A model generated the notes under the pieces. That model was not told where the DNA came from. It worked only from the letters and a program-made list of their open reading frames with translations, and did no database searches. Shown here one piece after another: positions 10,250-52,400 of a stretch of DNA of 64,000 bases. Location of the stretch: contig OZ024916.1 of the NCBI GenBank assembly GCA_964017125.1, positions 2,186,476-2,250,475 of the forward strand, written 5' to 3'. Positions within the stretch are counted from its first letter, which is position 1, and each line of letters starts with the position of its first letter. The DNA is from Flabesymbios commensalis. Lineage: Eukaryota > Annelida > Polychaeta > Terebellida > Flabelligeridae. The position numbers were made by a program, and so were the translations under genes.

Positions 10250-12092
10250 CTTAAATTATCCAGAACTTGTGTCTCATTCTACCATCGATCATTATATGTA
10301 AAATTTGAACAGTTTGAGTTTTGTAATATAAGTTCTTACTATTTTCTGAAAAGAAATCATTAACCTTTTCACTACCATACATGACGGAAATTTCCGTCGT
10401 CATTTGTCAATGAACGTAACCATAAAATGACACACATTTTCGTCAAATATATACTACATTTATGTATTTTTCGTCATTTGAAGCTGGAAATTGCGTTAGC
10501 AATTCCACCTTCAAATGACGAAAAATAGAACTCATACACCAGTATATCTGGATCCTGGCATGCACCCCGGCCTGGAAGTCAAAGGGTTAACATGATTTCA
10601 CAACTATTTTTTTTTACTGAACATAATTACATAGATTTATAGTTATGGATTTTGAAAGCATTAATGATTATTATAAAAAAATTCTAATTTTTTTTATAGT
10701 TCTGTAGGACAAATAGATTTACTTCTGTAGATAGTATCTGTGCAATAGAGACGGTACATACAATTCAAATGCACAGTTACTACTTGGGAAAAAAGTAGTA
10801 GATTTATATTGCAGGCCTATGTACACTGACAAAGAAAGTATAGATGTAGATGTATATTAACATAATGGTAGCGCAAATATCATTTGAAGTAGAAAATATA
10901 CATTGTGTGTTGCTCAATAATATAAATGCGGAATAGCTGTATGAGTGAATATTTTTATATCACTGTAAATTATTATTGTTATTGTACATATTAGTAAATG
11001 ATATGTGTAATTGTAAAATAATTATTTTTATATTATTTTCAAATGTTAATATACTGTTTCACTTTATACAAAGTGTGAATGAATACATTATAATATTATA
11101 GATCTCCAATGTATGATTAAGTAACATGACCTTGGATAGGGTAGTATTTTCTATTGATAAGAGTGATGCACCAGTAAGTATATATCTTGATATCTTGTTT
11201 TGATTAATGATATATTTTTTATTTGTGTTTCTATTTCTCATTCAAAAGTATTTTTGTCGTATAAAGCTGGAATTACTAACGCAATTGCAGCTTCGAAAAA
11301 AATTGAATTATTTGATTAATTAAGCATAATTATCCAATATGGCCTGGCACCACAGGCGGTTTAAAATATGTCCTGTGGTGTTGAATTTAACCCTATCTCG
11401 CTATTCATTTATTTCAATTTTCACCCACTTGAATTTGTGTCACGATCCACAACTTAAAGTGGTTGAAAATTATTCAGATTTATTTCATTTGAAAAAAAAC
11501 GTTGCTAATTTTTATGTTTTTAACACTTATTTCACTCCTAATACCATTAATTATATCGGCAAATAGAACAAATTAAAAACGACTATAGTCGAGATCATAT
11601 GGTTATATAATTAAATGTGACAAACAAACTAGTCAACATTCCACTCGTAACCTACTATAGTGCATTCTGCCATGTCATATATTTTATAGTCAACTAAATT
11701 ATCTTTACCTGTTGGCATCCAAGCCCACACAAGACTTTTGCCCGATGTTGGTTCAATGCTTGGCAGCGTCGCAGATGGTGCACCAACATTAAAACACCAT
11801 TGGGTGGAAGTCTCGTGTTTGCCGAGATGGATGAAAGGGTCGAGTTAGTTATTTCTTTTTTTTTCTTACTTTAGTAGATTCCAAGGTGCTGATATCAGTT
11901 GTGATATAATATTATAATTGTGATATCATTGATTGTTAAAAATACGATTTGTGTAGAATCTATTTCAATTTACATATTTATAGGCTTGATTCTTTGTGTG
12001 TGATGATATATATATATATATATAGAACATTCATATGTGATAATCAATAAAATATGTTTACCACATCAGTGAAATATCCTTACATTGTGTAT
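10250..12092. other. DIPK2A 3' flank
   Basis: This AT-rich sequence follows the DIPK2A-like stop. The likely 3' UTR begins here but its end is uncertain. An AATAAA word at 12046-12051 is one possible poly(A) signal. MITEs occupy 10364-10586 and about 11250-11470, plus one CCCAGCAAACAC-family element at about 11731-11826. No gene was seen in the rest. Confidence 0.4.
10364..10586. mobile_element. TTAA-flanked MITE with the TTTGAAGCTGGAAATTGC hairpin
   Basis: TTAA at 10360-10363 and 10587-10590 flank ends CCTTTTCACTACC and GGAAGTCAAAGGG. The central hairpin has arms TCATTTGAAGCTGGAAATTGC and GCAATTCCACCTTCAAATGA. The same hairpin occurs near 11255-11300, 21510-21560, 24530-24575, 25085-25135, 25325-25375, 41725-41765 and 63750-63785. 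Confidence 0.7.
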
Positions 12093-12228
12093 ATGATCCG
12101 TCAGTTTGTTCACCACAATATCAGGGTAAATGCACAGTGAAAGGGGAAATATTGGAGAAGAAATATAATCATGACAATTAAACATATTATACTTCATGTC
12201 GTTTGAATGTGTGCTTATTTATTAGAAA
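12093..12228. repeat. 136-bp direct repeat, left copy
   Basis: This copy has the same length as 13537-13672, and I count only two differing bases. It starts ATGATCCGTCAGTTTG and ends ATTTATTAGAAA. The two copies are separated by 1,308 bp. I see no coding sequence between them. Confidence 0.85.
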
Positions 12229-12254
12229 ATGTATCAATAACAGCAACAGAATGC

Positions 12255-12414
12255 ACTCAGTGGCGGATCCGGAAAGGTAGTGCAAGGGACAGCCCCTTAT
12301 TGTCTGCAAAATAGTTTTTAAAAGTCCGCTTAATAGGGGCCTAAGCCCACATTTCGTGGAGGCAGCCGCCAATCACCCATCACCCCTTTTTTCAGATCCT
12401 GGATCTGCCCCTGC
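12255..12414. mobile_element. hAT-like non-autonomous element (tentative)
   Basis: The terminal words CAGTGGCGGATCC (left) and GGATCTGCCCCTG (right) are near-complementary inverted ends typical of hAT elements. No 8-bp target duplication could be confirmed by eye. Confidence 0.4.
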
Positions 12415-12720
12415 TTAGCAAAGTGTCTTCTGTTCTACTGTGGAAGTTTTTATGAGGTTGTGTCCCGTTATAAGGAAGAAGAAGTGTATATAATAAACAA
12501 ATTTACAATTTTAGACATTTTTCTTGAGGGATGAGTATCTTGCCTTCGACATGAGATGAACATAATTAGGATCCACCACTGTGATATAGTCATGGGGCTG
12601 ATTCCGGGAACTAAATCTAAATCCAGAGTTTGCTCAGCCCCCTCAGAGAACATATTTTTTTATCTTTATTTGCTATGTATGTAACTAGTGACTAGTTCAC
12701 CAGGGCACTATGACCGACTG

Positions 12721-12985
12721 CAGGGGCCAGTTTCTGTATCGTACTTAAGTAAAAAGTGTTAATTTTGTACTTAAGTATGTTACAGGAACTGGCCCCTGCG
12801 GCCGATTTCTATAACATACTAAAGTAAAAAAAATTAAATGTTTACTTAAGTATGCTACGTAAACCAGCCCACTTCATTTTTTACTTAAGTACGTTACAGA
12901 AACCGGCCTCAAGGGCCGGTTTCTGTAACGTACTTAAGTACAAAGCTGACACTTTTTACTTAAGTACGATACAGAAACCGGCCCC
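12721..12985. mobile_element. Three adjacent palindromic MITEs (GGCCGGTTTCTGTAACG ends)
   Basis: Palindromic units of about 75 bp lie at 12721-12798, about 12799-12908 (rearranged) and 12913-12985. Each has a stem GGCCnGTTTCTGTAnCGTAC and TTAAGTA with a short variable loop. Back-to-back insertion or tandem amplification are both possible. Confidence 0.75.
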
Positions 12986-13329
12986 AGGAAACGTCCTCAA
13001 AGGGTCTTTCAGACACATTTTGAAAGGGGTAATGTTTTTAAAATGATAGCTGGTGAACCAAAGAAACAAAATATACCATAAAACCTATGTTCTTCTAGGA
13101 GTAAAAGAAAATTTGGACGTTGAAATTTGTTCAACACAATGGGCCTTATTATAACTGATCAGCTGATAAGTGAACACTCACAAACTGAATGTCGCGATAC
13201 AAAACAACCACAAAGACTAGATTTGCCCCGAGGGGCAAAGCTTGCGTCTCCACCCGCCCCACATAGATTTAGCAACCAAAATACATTAATTATAGAGAAA
13301 TACACTACTGTCACAATTTTTTTATGTAA

Positions 13330-14335
13330 ACCACGTAAAAATGAGATGTCAGAATCACACCAAAATCTAATCAACATATGTCAAGGGTAAGTTGCTTCCT
13401 AGGAACAAATCGGTGAAGCAGTTCAAGCTTTTGAGAGTAACATAACTGTGATTCGTCGGCCATCTTGAATTTTGTTGAAAAAAGAAAAACACTTTTCCTA
13501 ACAACTTTCTCAGGGCCAGTGAGCATACCCAAAAGCATGATCCGTCAGTTTGTTCACCACAATATCAGGGTAAATGCACAGTGAAAGGGGAAATATTGGA
13601 GAAGAAATCTAATCATGACAATTAAACATATTATACTTCATGTCGTTTGCATGTGTGCTTATTTATTAGAAATTTGAGCTGTATAACTATATTACCAAAT
13701 TTTCATATAGTCAAAATGAGCAAAACTGAAACATACGTTAAAATCCTAAAATATAAAAAAATATCAGTTTTTATTATCATAATCACACCAAAAATTAATG
13801 GGCACACGACCAGGGTAGGGTTCTTCCTCTGAACCAAGCATGAAACAAATCCATGAAGCAGTTCAAGCTCAAAAGAGTGACAAAGGAATTTACCGGCCAT
13901 CTTGGATTTTGTTGAAGCTGAAAAACGCGAAAAAAATTTACTGGGCAAATTCTTTAAGGCCAATATGCATACTGCAATTATTTAGAAATAATCCCAGTAG
14001 GGTGTATAGCTAAATTACCAAATTTTGCTGATAGCCAAAATGAACAAAACATAAATATCCGCAAAAATTCTTAAACGAAAAAAAATCAAAGTTTTTATTA
14101 TCAGAATCACACCAAAAACTAATCAGCACATGTGCAAGATAGGGTCTTTCCCTTGAAACCAAACATAAAACAAATCATTAAAGCGGTTCAAGCTCTAGAG
14201 AGGGACATAGGATTTTGCCGACCATCTTTGATTTTGTTGAAGAAGCTGAGAAACGCCAAAAAAATCACAGGGCAAATTTCCTATGGCCAATATACCAGAA
14301 ATACTTAGAAATAATCCGCGTAGGGGTGTATGGCT
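13330..14335. repeat. Tandem repeat, unit about 320 bp, with CCATCTTGGATTTTG motif
   Basis: A unit recurs with a 323-bp offset (TTACCAAATTTT at 13692 and 14015). A partial first unit lies at 13330-13520. Shared words include AATCACACCAAAA, CAGTTCAAGCT and GGCCATCTTGGATTTTGTTG. Another copy is at 15745-16010, and the CCATCTTGGATT word reappears at 60830 and 60985. It is a non-coding local satellite-like family. Confidence 0.7.
13537..13672. repeat. 136-bp direct repeat, right copy
   Basis: This is the partner of 12093-12228, with two mismatches in 136 bp. It interrupts the 320-bp repeat between its first (partial) and second units, which suggests a recent copying event. Confidence 0.85.
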
Positions 14336-14338
14336 ATA

Positions 14339-14540
14339 CAGTAGTCCCTCCAGATGCGACCCGCTTCAGATCCGACTTCTCCTACTATGCGACTTTTTTT
14401 CTGAGCACCAACCTGCTTTACACTGTTAAGCACCCCTTAAATGCGACTTCCCCTCTCCCACGACATGCGACCTTCAAATCATGGCACTACCTAGCGACCT
14501 CCCTCTAAAGATACGACTTTTTGAAATTAGCTGCTCAGTG
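14339..14540. mobile_element. Possible pogo-like element fragment
   Basis: It starts TA|CAGTAGTCCCTCC and holds repeated ATGCGAC and TACGACTTTTT words. A second fragment lies at about 14750-14790. The inverted right end was not found, so the limits are uncertain. Confidence 0.3.
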
Positions 14541-15744
14541 GCACTGTCAGCCTGGCATGAGCTGCCGGTCTGAAGCTATTGCTTGTGTGTACATACCGTC
14601 GATTACAGCCCAGTAGATACGTATGCTAAGCCACCGTTGGCTTAAGGCTGGTACAGCGTCGTATGAAGTGGGCCAGCATTGACACAATCTTGGACAATAA
14701 ACTGTGAAGATGTGTACTGGTAGCTCCAAATCACCGTACCAGATAGCAATATCCTTCTAAAGATACGACTGTTTGAAATTAGCTGTTCCCAGACTGTGTC
14801 ACGTCTACAGATGTCTGGCAACCCTACACTGACAAGAGATGACTTTTTATAATAATGTTTCCAGCTGACTAAATGTATAACGCCTTTAATATTCTAGTCA
14901 CATCGTTGGGAACGCATTATAGTGGCTGAAAAATGCTTTCCGGTGATATAACTATTTTCACTGTATCTTAAATACTTTTTCTGTTATTAATTTAAAACCA
15001 TGTTTAAATGGTATTTCATTGTGGATATGTATTTTCATACGGTGCAGTTGACATCCAGTGCACCCTTGGCTTTACAAGGTGCATTACAACACTAATTAGC
15101 AGGGGACATCAACGGTGTCAGTGTGTCGGCTAGTTGTGATAAACATCCCACTTGAAATACCTAACTTTTTAAATTATGGTCGTACGGACATGTAATAAAT
15201 ATCAAGCTTATTCAACGCTGAAAATAATGATATAAATTAGATAATGATAGCTCCTAAACTCGCGAAGTTATTGATTTGGAAAATGAGGCAGGTCTAACAG
15301 TCATCATCATGGGGAATAGACGTTAATGCGGTACGCCGCCACGAGACGCCAAGCCCATGCCGCCATTGACGACGATGGCCCAGCATTATAACAATACTGC
15401 ACCAACGTCTCGCGCCGACCATATTCACAACCACGTGCATTACGAGAGTGTATACACGTGAAGATAATATCTGTGCTAGTGTTGTCGGTATTGTCTGTTT
15501 AAGTCCACATCTTAGTCAACATAGAAGACGCCTGTCTCGCCTGTTTGCCATTGAATATTTCAATGAGAATTACAGTCTACATCCTGGCATCATCCATAAC
15601 ATTTGTTTTGAAATTTTTATTTGGTAATGTAATATTGATCACATATCGATGCACATATATATAATAAACAAGACCCAACTGTGTCTCCCTACCTGGCACG
15701 TTTATTAGGGATAATAGGGTACATTGTTTTAATGCTGTTTTAAT

Positions 15745-16010
15745 GTATTACCAAATTTTTTATGATGACCAAAATGAGCAAAACTGAAATATCCGCTAAA
15801 ATTATGAAACGTAAGTTTTTTATCATCAGAATCACACCAAAAGCTTTTCAGCTCACGGCCAGGGTAGGGTCTTTTTTTTAAACCAAACATGAAACAAATC
15901 CATGAAGCGGATCAAGCTCTAAGAGAGCAACATAGGATTTTGGTGGCCATCTTGGATTTTGTTAAAGAAACTGAAAAACGCAAACAAAATTTTATCAGGC
16001 AAATTTTTCA
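15745..16010. repeat. Further copy of the 320-bp CCATCTTGGATTTTG repeat
   Basis: It shares TTACCAAATTTT, CCAAAATGAGCAAAACTGAA, AATCACACCAAAA and GCCATCTTGGATTTTGTT in the same order as the array at 13.3-14.3 kb. Confidence 0.65.
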
Positions 16011-16268
16011 GTGAGAGCAGAAACAAAATGCGGCAATAAATCTCCACCACTATGTAGTGGATGGAGACTTAAAGATAGTCAGGTTCTAAACTCGCATGCG
16101 TGTAAGCCTTCAGCATACAGTACAGTGTGGTTGATGAAGTAACCTGATTATAAGACTGGATACTACTCCAAACAATACTCACCCAACGTTGTTTTAATGT
16201 TAGGCCAACGTCTGCGACGCTGGCCCAACATTGCACAAATGTACAATGTTTGAGAGAAAGTCCTCCTT

Positions 16269-16376
16269 CCCAGCAAACACAAAACATTTGTATAACATTT
16301 ATACAACGTCGGCCCAACGTCTTCGACGTTGGTCCAACATTGTACAAAGTCATACAAATGTGTTGTGTTCACAGGG
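16269..16376. mobile_element. CCCAGCAAACAC-family palindromic MITE
   Basis: It starts CCCAGCAAACACAA and has a centre CGGCCCAACGTCTTCGACGTTG, with an inverted right half. A partial sister copy abuts on the left (about 16178-16250). This is one of the commonest families here. Other members are at about 11731-11826, 27901-28008, 37561-37670, 41186-41302, 44978-45086, 49565-49668, 54918-55021, 55539-55647, 61712-62031 (three) and 63801-63909. Confidence 0.75.
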
Positions 16377-17028
16377 TATCGGTACACGTATGGGGTCAAC
16401 CTGTTTCGAAATACTCACAGTAATACAGTCAGTTTGTTTGCAAAGCAAGGCCCAGCTAAGATCCAGGACAAAGGGCTTTGAGATTCGATGGAATTGTTAC
16501 TCATAGATGTCGCTCAAGTATATATGAACTTGCTGTGATTTGAGAACTTGCTCTTAATGAGGCTTTGGGTATGAAACGCATATTTAGTATTATTATGGAA
16601 TAGGGCCTTGGCCTACCCACGGGCACTATTGCCTTCTGTGGGACCCTTGTCCCGCGAATTTTGACAGTTGACTACACCTTTAATAAAGATAACTTTGAAT
16701 AAGACATAATTGATGAAAAAGCAGAATTTTTTTAATAGATGAATAAGATTTATTTACAAATCCTAGTACAAACAGCTGTACAAAGCATTCACTTTCCACA
16801 GTGTACACAAGCAACCTCAGCAGCTACAACATGGCAAGTACATGATTCCCGACAAACAAACAGACAATCGCCCAATGTTGACTGGCTATCGCAGGGTTAG
16901 TATATGCCAATCACAAAATTCAAGGACTTTTCAAAGCACTTTTTTCAAGGACCAATTCAACATTACTATGAGTAAAGAATAATTTTATAGTGTCTCAGCA
17001 ATATACTGTAGAATTTTATAGTGTCTCA

Positions 17029-17225
17029 GCAATATACTGTAGATATGGTAACATTCGCAAGGTTTTAATTTTCGAGAGGAGAAATTCCTGAATTTAATAA
17101 TCTCGCGAAAATTTATTATTATAATAGCGCTACTATACTCGAAATTGATAATTCGCAAATTCTGGTCTTCACAAAAATTCACAAGATCACAAATTCCGCA
17201 AACACGCAAAATTCACATGATCTAC
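17029..17225. mobile_element. CTGTAGATnTGGTA-ended MITE
   Basis: The left end TACTGTAGATATGGTA is inverted at the right, near GATCTACTGTA. The interior is full of TTCGCGA/TCGCGAAAT-type words. It is related to the copy at 20984-21196 in a U2SURP intron. Confidence 0.5.
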
Positions 17226-17229
17226 TGTA

Positions 17230-17399
17230 CAGTAAAACGTGCTATGAGCAGCCACCCTTGTGACACATGAAAAGTGGCCTTTTAAGGCAGGTGGCTGCTC
17301 ATAGGAGGTTCATTTGTATAGGAAATGTCAATGACCAAGTGGCCTCTCATAGGAGGTTGGCTGTTCATAAAGAGTGGCTGCTCATAGCAGGCTCTACTG
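17230..17399. mobile_element. 170-bp pogo-like MITE with TA flanks
   Basis: The ends are CAGTAAAACGTGCTATGAGC and GCTCATAGCAGGCTCTACTG, flanked by TA at 17228-17229 and 17400-17401. It is the same family as 6105-6293 in the reverse sense. Confidence 0.75.
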
Positions 17400-17700
17400 T
17401 ACTTTGAAAGTGTTCAAGCCCTGTACGAACCCTGCCAGCTCTTGGTTGTGGACCAGCATCATAGATGGTAGCTCGATATCAAATCAACATCAGGTCAAAG
17501 TCTGCATTCTTGCTGGATGTGATTGGAAATGAAAGCTATTCAAAACGATGGATTTAAAAGAAACACCACTCAATGATAGGTTTATTATTGTTATCTAAAC
17601 AAACTGGAGTCACTGACATTGATGGCTACAAATCTGTGAGTAGTGGATATTTTATATTTGGACCATCCATCTCGATAGCTTTAATGTATGCTGCCATGCA

Positions 17701-17757
17701 AAGCTAAAAGGCAGTATCTGCTCACTTCACAAGTAAGCATATACTGCCTTTTGCTTT
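17701..17757. repeat. Hairpin repeat with AGGCAGTAT stem
   Basis: The arms AAGCTAAAAGGCAGTATCTG and CATATACTGCCTTTTGCTTTT pair around a short loop TCACAAG. A paralogous hairpin lies at 28647-28719 inside U2SURP intron 13. Confidence 0.6.
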
Positions 17758-19002
17758 TTCAGAGCAGTATGGCATCATTCTATGGCAGAGTCATCCTCCA
17801 CTGTTACAACAATTCTTACCCTTTAGTAATAAATAATCATCGAAGAAAAACAAATCATAGATTATATTAGTATATCAGAATTATTTCATCAATGTGGAAC
17901 TGTGTTGCAATTAAAACAACTTATTTCTGTATGTGTTCATTGCCGTCCAGTTGCAAATATAATTGAAGGCACAGCCTATAGTCGGAATATTATCAACGTG
18001 GTGGAAATGCATTACTACACTCAAGTAAATATCGCACAAAATTTACGTTTTATCTCACATGGTAATGAATACGGTAACTTTATGAATCAATCAAGTGGCC
18101 ACACGTATAAATTATTTAGATATCCCTGATAAAAATTGTTTTTAACTTGAAAAATTTGACTTACTATAATAACACACTCACATTTTACAAAATTTGCAAG
18201 AATTAATGGCACGACATTCAACTGTTGTGTAAGTTGCATCAAAACTGAAAATACAACCCCCTAAACCTTAGAGCACTGAGCTGAGAAATTTAGATTTTCA
18301 GCCACTCGAAGTTGTGTCTCGCTACCGCGATCCATAACTTCGAGTTACTTCAACTTCAAATTTGTCTTATTTGTGAAAATTAAATCCCAACATCTATCAA
18401 TGTTTCAAGATTGAAGGCATATTTTATTTTCATCAACTGGTTAGGTGCTAATAAAGAATATCTACTGTAATGACATCAGTGCTCTAAGGGTTAAACACAG
18501 AATGTCTACTGTAGTTGACATCATTACTCTAAGGGTTAACCCTTACATTACCGAAATTCTGTGATACATACTCTGGGGACTTCACTATATCCAACCCTTT
18601 CAGTACGGGATAGACTTTTAGGTCAGATTCTGACGTCAAAAGTTGATCGCTGCAATGAAAGGGTATTGAGGTATTGTGTTACATTTGGAAAAAAATCACA
18701 TGGCATTAGTTTCAAATTAATATTGTGAAATCATTTTTCATGTTCCAGGCAGAACTTTTCAAATTCTATTTGGACTGTTCCATGATTTTGCATGCACTTT
18801 TTCACATGGTCCTTGGGACACTAACCCCCACAGAGTATGGTTAAAATCAATACTCGTCATAACAAGACACGGCGGACCATTATCAGACATGGGTCCTTCA
18901 TTTTGTATTCTCCACAAAAATCTTTTTGACAAACACGAGTCATATTCATCACAGTCAATCGTATCGTGGTTAGTGTAAGTAAATTTAATAATTAGTTCTC
19001 GT

Positions 19003-49429
<30,427 letters not shown>

Positions 49430-52400
49430 TTTTGCGGCTCTTTTAGCAGAAAGTCTAAAGTCTCTTTTACACGTCTTCAAAAAAAGTATTCTTTGGGAGG
49501 TAAAATTTACTGCAATTTTTTTTTAAATAGAGTCTACCCGGAAAACAATGGGAGACTCAGCAAAGACGAGGCGTTGGCCCAATGTTGACTTGATGATGAC
49601 CAGCCTTCTAGACAATAGGGAATCATGAATGGGCCAACGTCAGCCCAACGCATCGTGCTTCTAGGGAAGCTAGGCCACTTCTTTCAAATCCAGCTGAGGA
49701 AAAAGATATCTAATAGGGCCTATCCAACAGAAACGGACGATATCAAACTGTTTTCAGACAGAAGGCTCAGACGAAAGGCTCTTGATCAAATTAAAGGGAA
49801 ATGGAGTGAACGGAAAGGTATTGTCATGGGTAAAAGCATTTTTAACAGACAGAAGACAAAAAGTGTTACTAGTTAGGCCTAACCGATCTCAATCCGACTG
49901 GGCAAAATGTAGGGTATGCTCTTGTGACAATGTGTATATGTAGTATATTTGTTACTAATTCAAATCCATTTATAGATTTGCTTGATAAAACTAAAAATCA
50001 TAAACCGTGGAGGGGTAACTTTAAACATTTTCAAAGTTACCCCACATAATTTTTCTTGAAGAGGCTTAAACCTGATAACAATGTAACTTCGTAATTTCGA
50101 CATCGAAGGGGAATTAACCAAAAAGCTACTACTATATCCAACAACATGGATGTTTAACTTTTTTAAAGTGAATTAATTGTGTTATTTTGATGTTCAAAGT
50201 TATCCGTTATTTTAGTGTTCGAAGTTACTCCATACATATGTGTTTAAATATCCCCCCCCCCCCAAAATAAAAAAATTAATAAAAATTTAAATTCATCTGT
50301 TAGGTGTCAGTATTTGGTATTTTATTGAGTCAAGTGGATTGAAAATAATCCCTTCTATTTTTTCCTCTGCATCTATTAATATAATTCATTGCTAACTCAA
50401 ATATGGCACATATATAGAACCATATGCCACTTACTTCAGTGTTCAAAGTTACCCCTCATTAGGGGTAAAATTGAACACAATTTGTTGAAAAAGTACCTGT
50501 TAGCTACAGATACAGAAAGGCACTCAATCTCTATGCAGGTGAATTTCTTGAATATTCCAGCATTTTCTGGCAATCCATGCATAATTCCGAAAATGTGTTT
50601 AAAGTTATGGTATCCCAGTTGACAACTGGATCAACGAACGGCTGCACCACCCCTTTATAGGCTGAGCTAAAGTTAAAGTGTGTGTTAGCTGGCAGATGCA
50701 GTGGATTAATTATTAATTGTATATTGTAGATAGATAAATCATCCACGTGTTGGATATTGTGAGCCGTTTATGCAGATAATTCGTAGTTTTGTGAATCTGT
50801 GGGAACCCGCGTCTCACCGTTCGGGCTGGTTCGGGCGTTTCTGACCTTTGACAAAAGACAGTAGCCCGCCCAGCCTCAATTTCGAATCGCGCTGCATCAA
50901 GCGATGCGCGCCACTTACTCCTAGGCTGCCGAGTTGAGCAGACGTCTTGCTAGACTCAAGCGCCGAGCCGCTGGCTAGGTTGTCGCGCTCTGTGTGGAAA
51001 TGTGTGCACTAAAGCTGTTACAATGTCTAAACTAAATAAACAAGAATAAACCGAAAGATGAATTAATGGAGTCATTTGTGTTCCGTCGTTCTGACGGGAA
51101 TGGAGACTGAAGGGAAGAGAGATGGGGCTGGTCCAACCAATCCCCTATTGGTGAGAAGCCCTACACTTACAAGCCTACTCAATCATTGATGAACTACGTC
51201 TATGCTTTCTCCCACGAATAGCTGATTACAGCATTGGCCAACTGCTTTTACTCTCATTACTGGCAAATTAATTAAAAAAACAGAGATTGTCTGGGGACAA
51301 TCTCCCCTATCTGGAAAATAATATTCAACGTTCCAAACATCCAAAGGTGAACGGACGCTATCAATGTTGTGGGGCATGACTGGTGTGAGTGAAGAATAAT
51401 TAATTAATTCATTTATTTGTTAAAATATATTTATACAGGGTGTATACATGTTAGCAAAGATGCAATTTTTTATAATATGTCCCCTGTTATACATTTAATA
51501 ATGTGCACAAAAAACTGATCACAAGTCGTTTACCCTTGGACAGACAGACAGACAGACAAACCATTGCAAGTTACATGGCTGGGAGACCCTCGCTAAGACT
51601 TAAAATAACCACTGTCGCGAGAGCCACTTAGATTTCAGACTGCTTTGCAAATCAACTTCCAGCTATATAAAAGCTTCTTGACCCATCGCAGTAGCAGATA
51701 AGAATAAAAGAAACCTCGATTACAATGTCATCAAAAATAAATCTTAAAATAATGTAATACCCCCAAATATCTGCACTAGGGCGGGAGGCTGCAGTCAATC
51801 CAACACCTTAAGCCGCTTGGCACAAAGAAACAAAAGCAACTGAAGTAGGCACACTCAAGCGACAAGAGACCCAACGCTGCCGTCCTGTCGGCCGTCAAAC
51901 ACAACAATCGACAGACACTCCGCCAGTGCTAGGTACACTCGAGCCAGTGCTCACCGCCCTTGACATTCATGTCCACAATCCCAAGAGGCCGATAAAATCA
52001 TTTTGCAGTAGGTTCTTAATCTTTATCCTGCCAAGTTAATTTATTTTCATTTTCAATCGCTTGAGGTTGTGTCTCGCTACTGCGATCCACAACCTCAAGT
52101 GGTTGAAAATTACTCATATCGGTTTAACTTGAGACCAAACATTACAAATTTCAATGTTAAACAGTCATTTAATTCCCCAAACCAGTGGTTTAATCGGTTA
52201 ATAAAACGGATAAAAACGACTATTGTCGTGATTATAGCAGGCAAAGGGTTAAGAAAGTAATAATTCAAGCACTGGGTTTGAACCTGTCCTGATAATCGTC
52301 CCTTTTGTTTTAACTAAGGTTAACTTTTATTGATTATCATCGGCCCAACACTGAGCAGTGTTGTCGGTGACAGCATCACGCTAAATAAATACGTTGTGTA

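Noticed and set aside
50760-51150. GC-rich patch considered as a promoter or a solo terminal repeat
   Set aside because: No convincing paired ends, target duplication or adjoining exon was visible.
52265-52340. Possible tRNA or tRNA-derived element (GGTTCAAACCC-like word on the minus strand)
   Set aside because: No D-arm, anticodon arm or acceptor pairing could be found around it.
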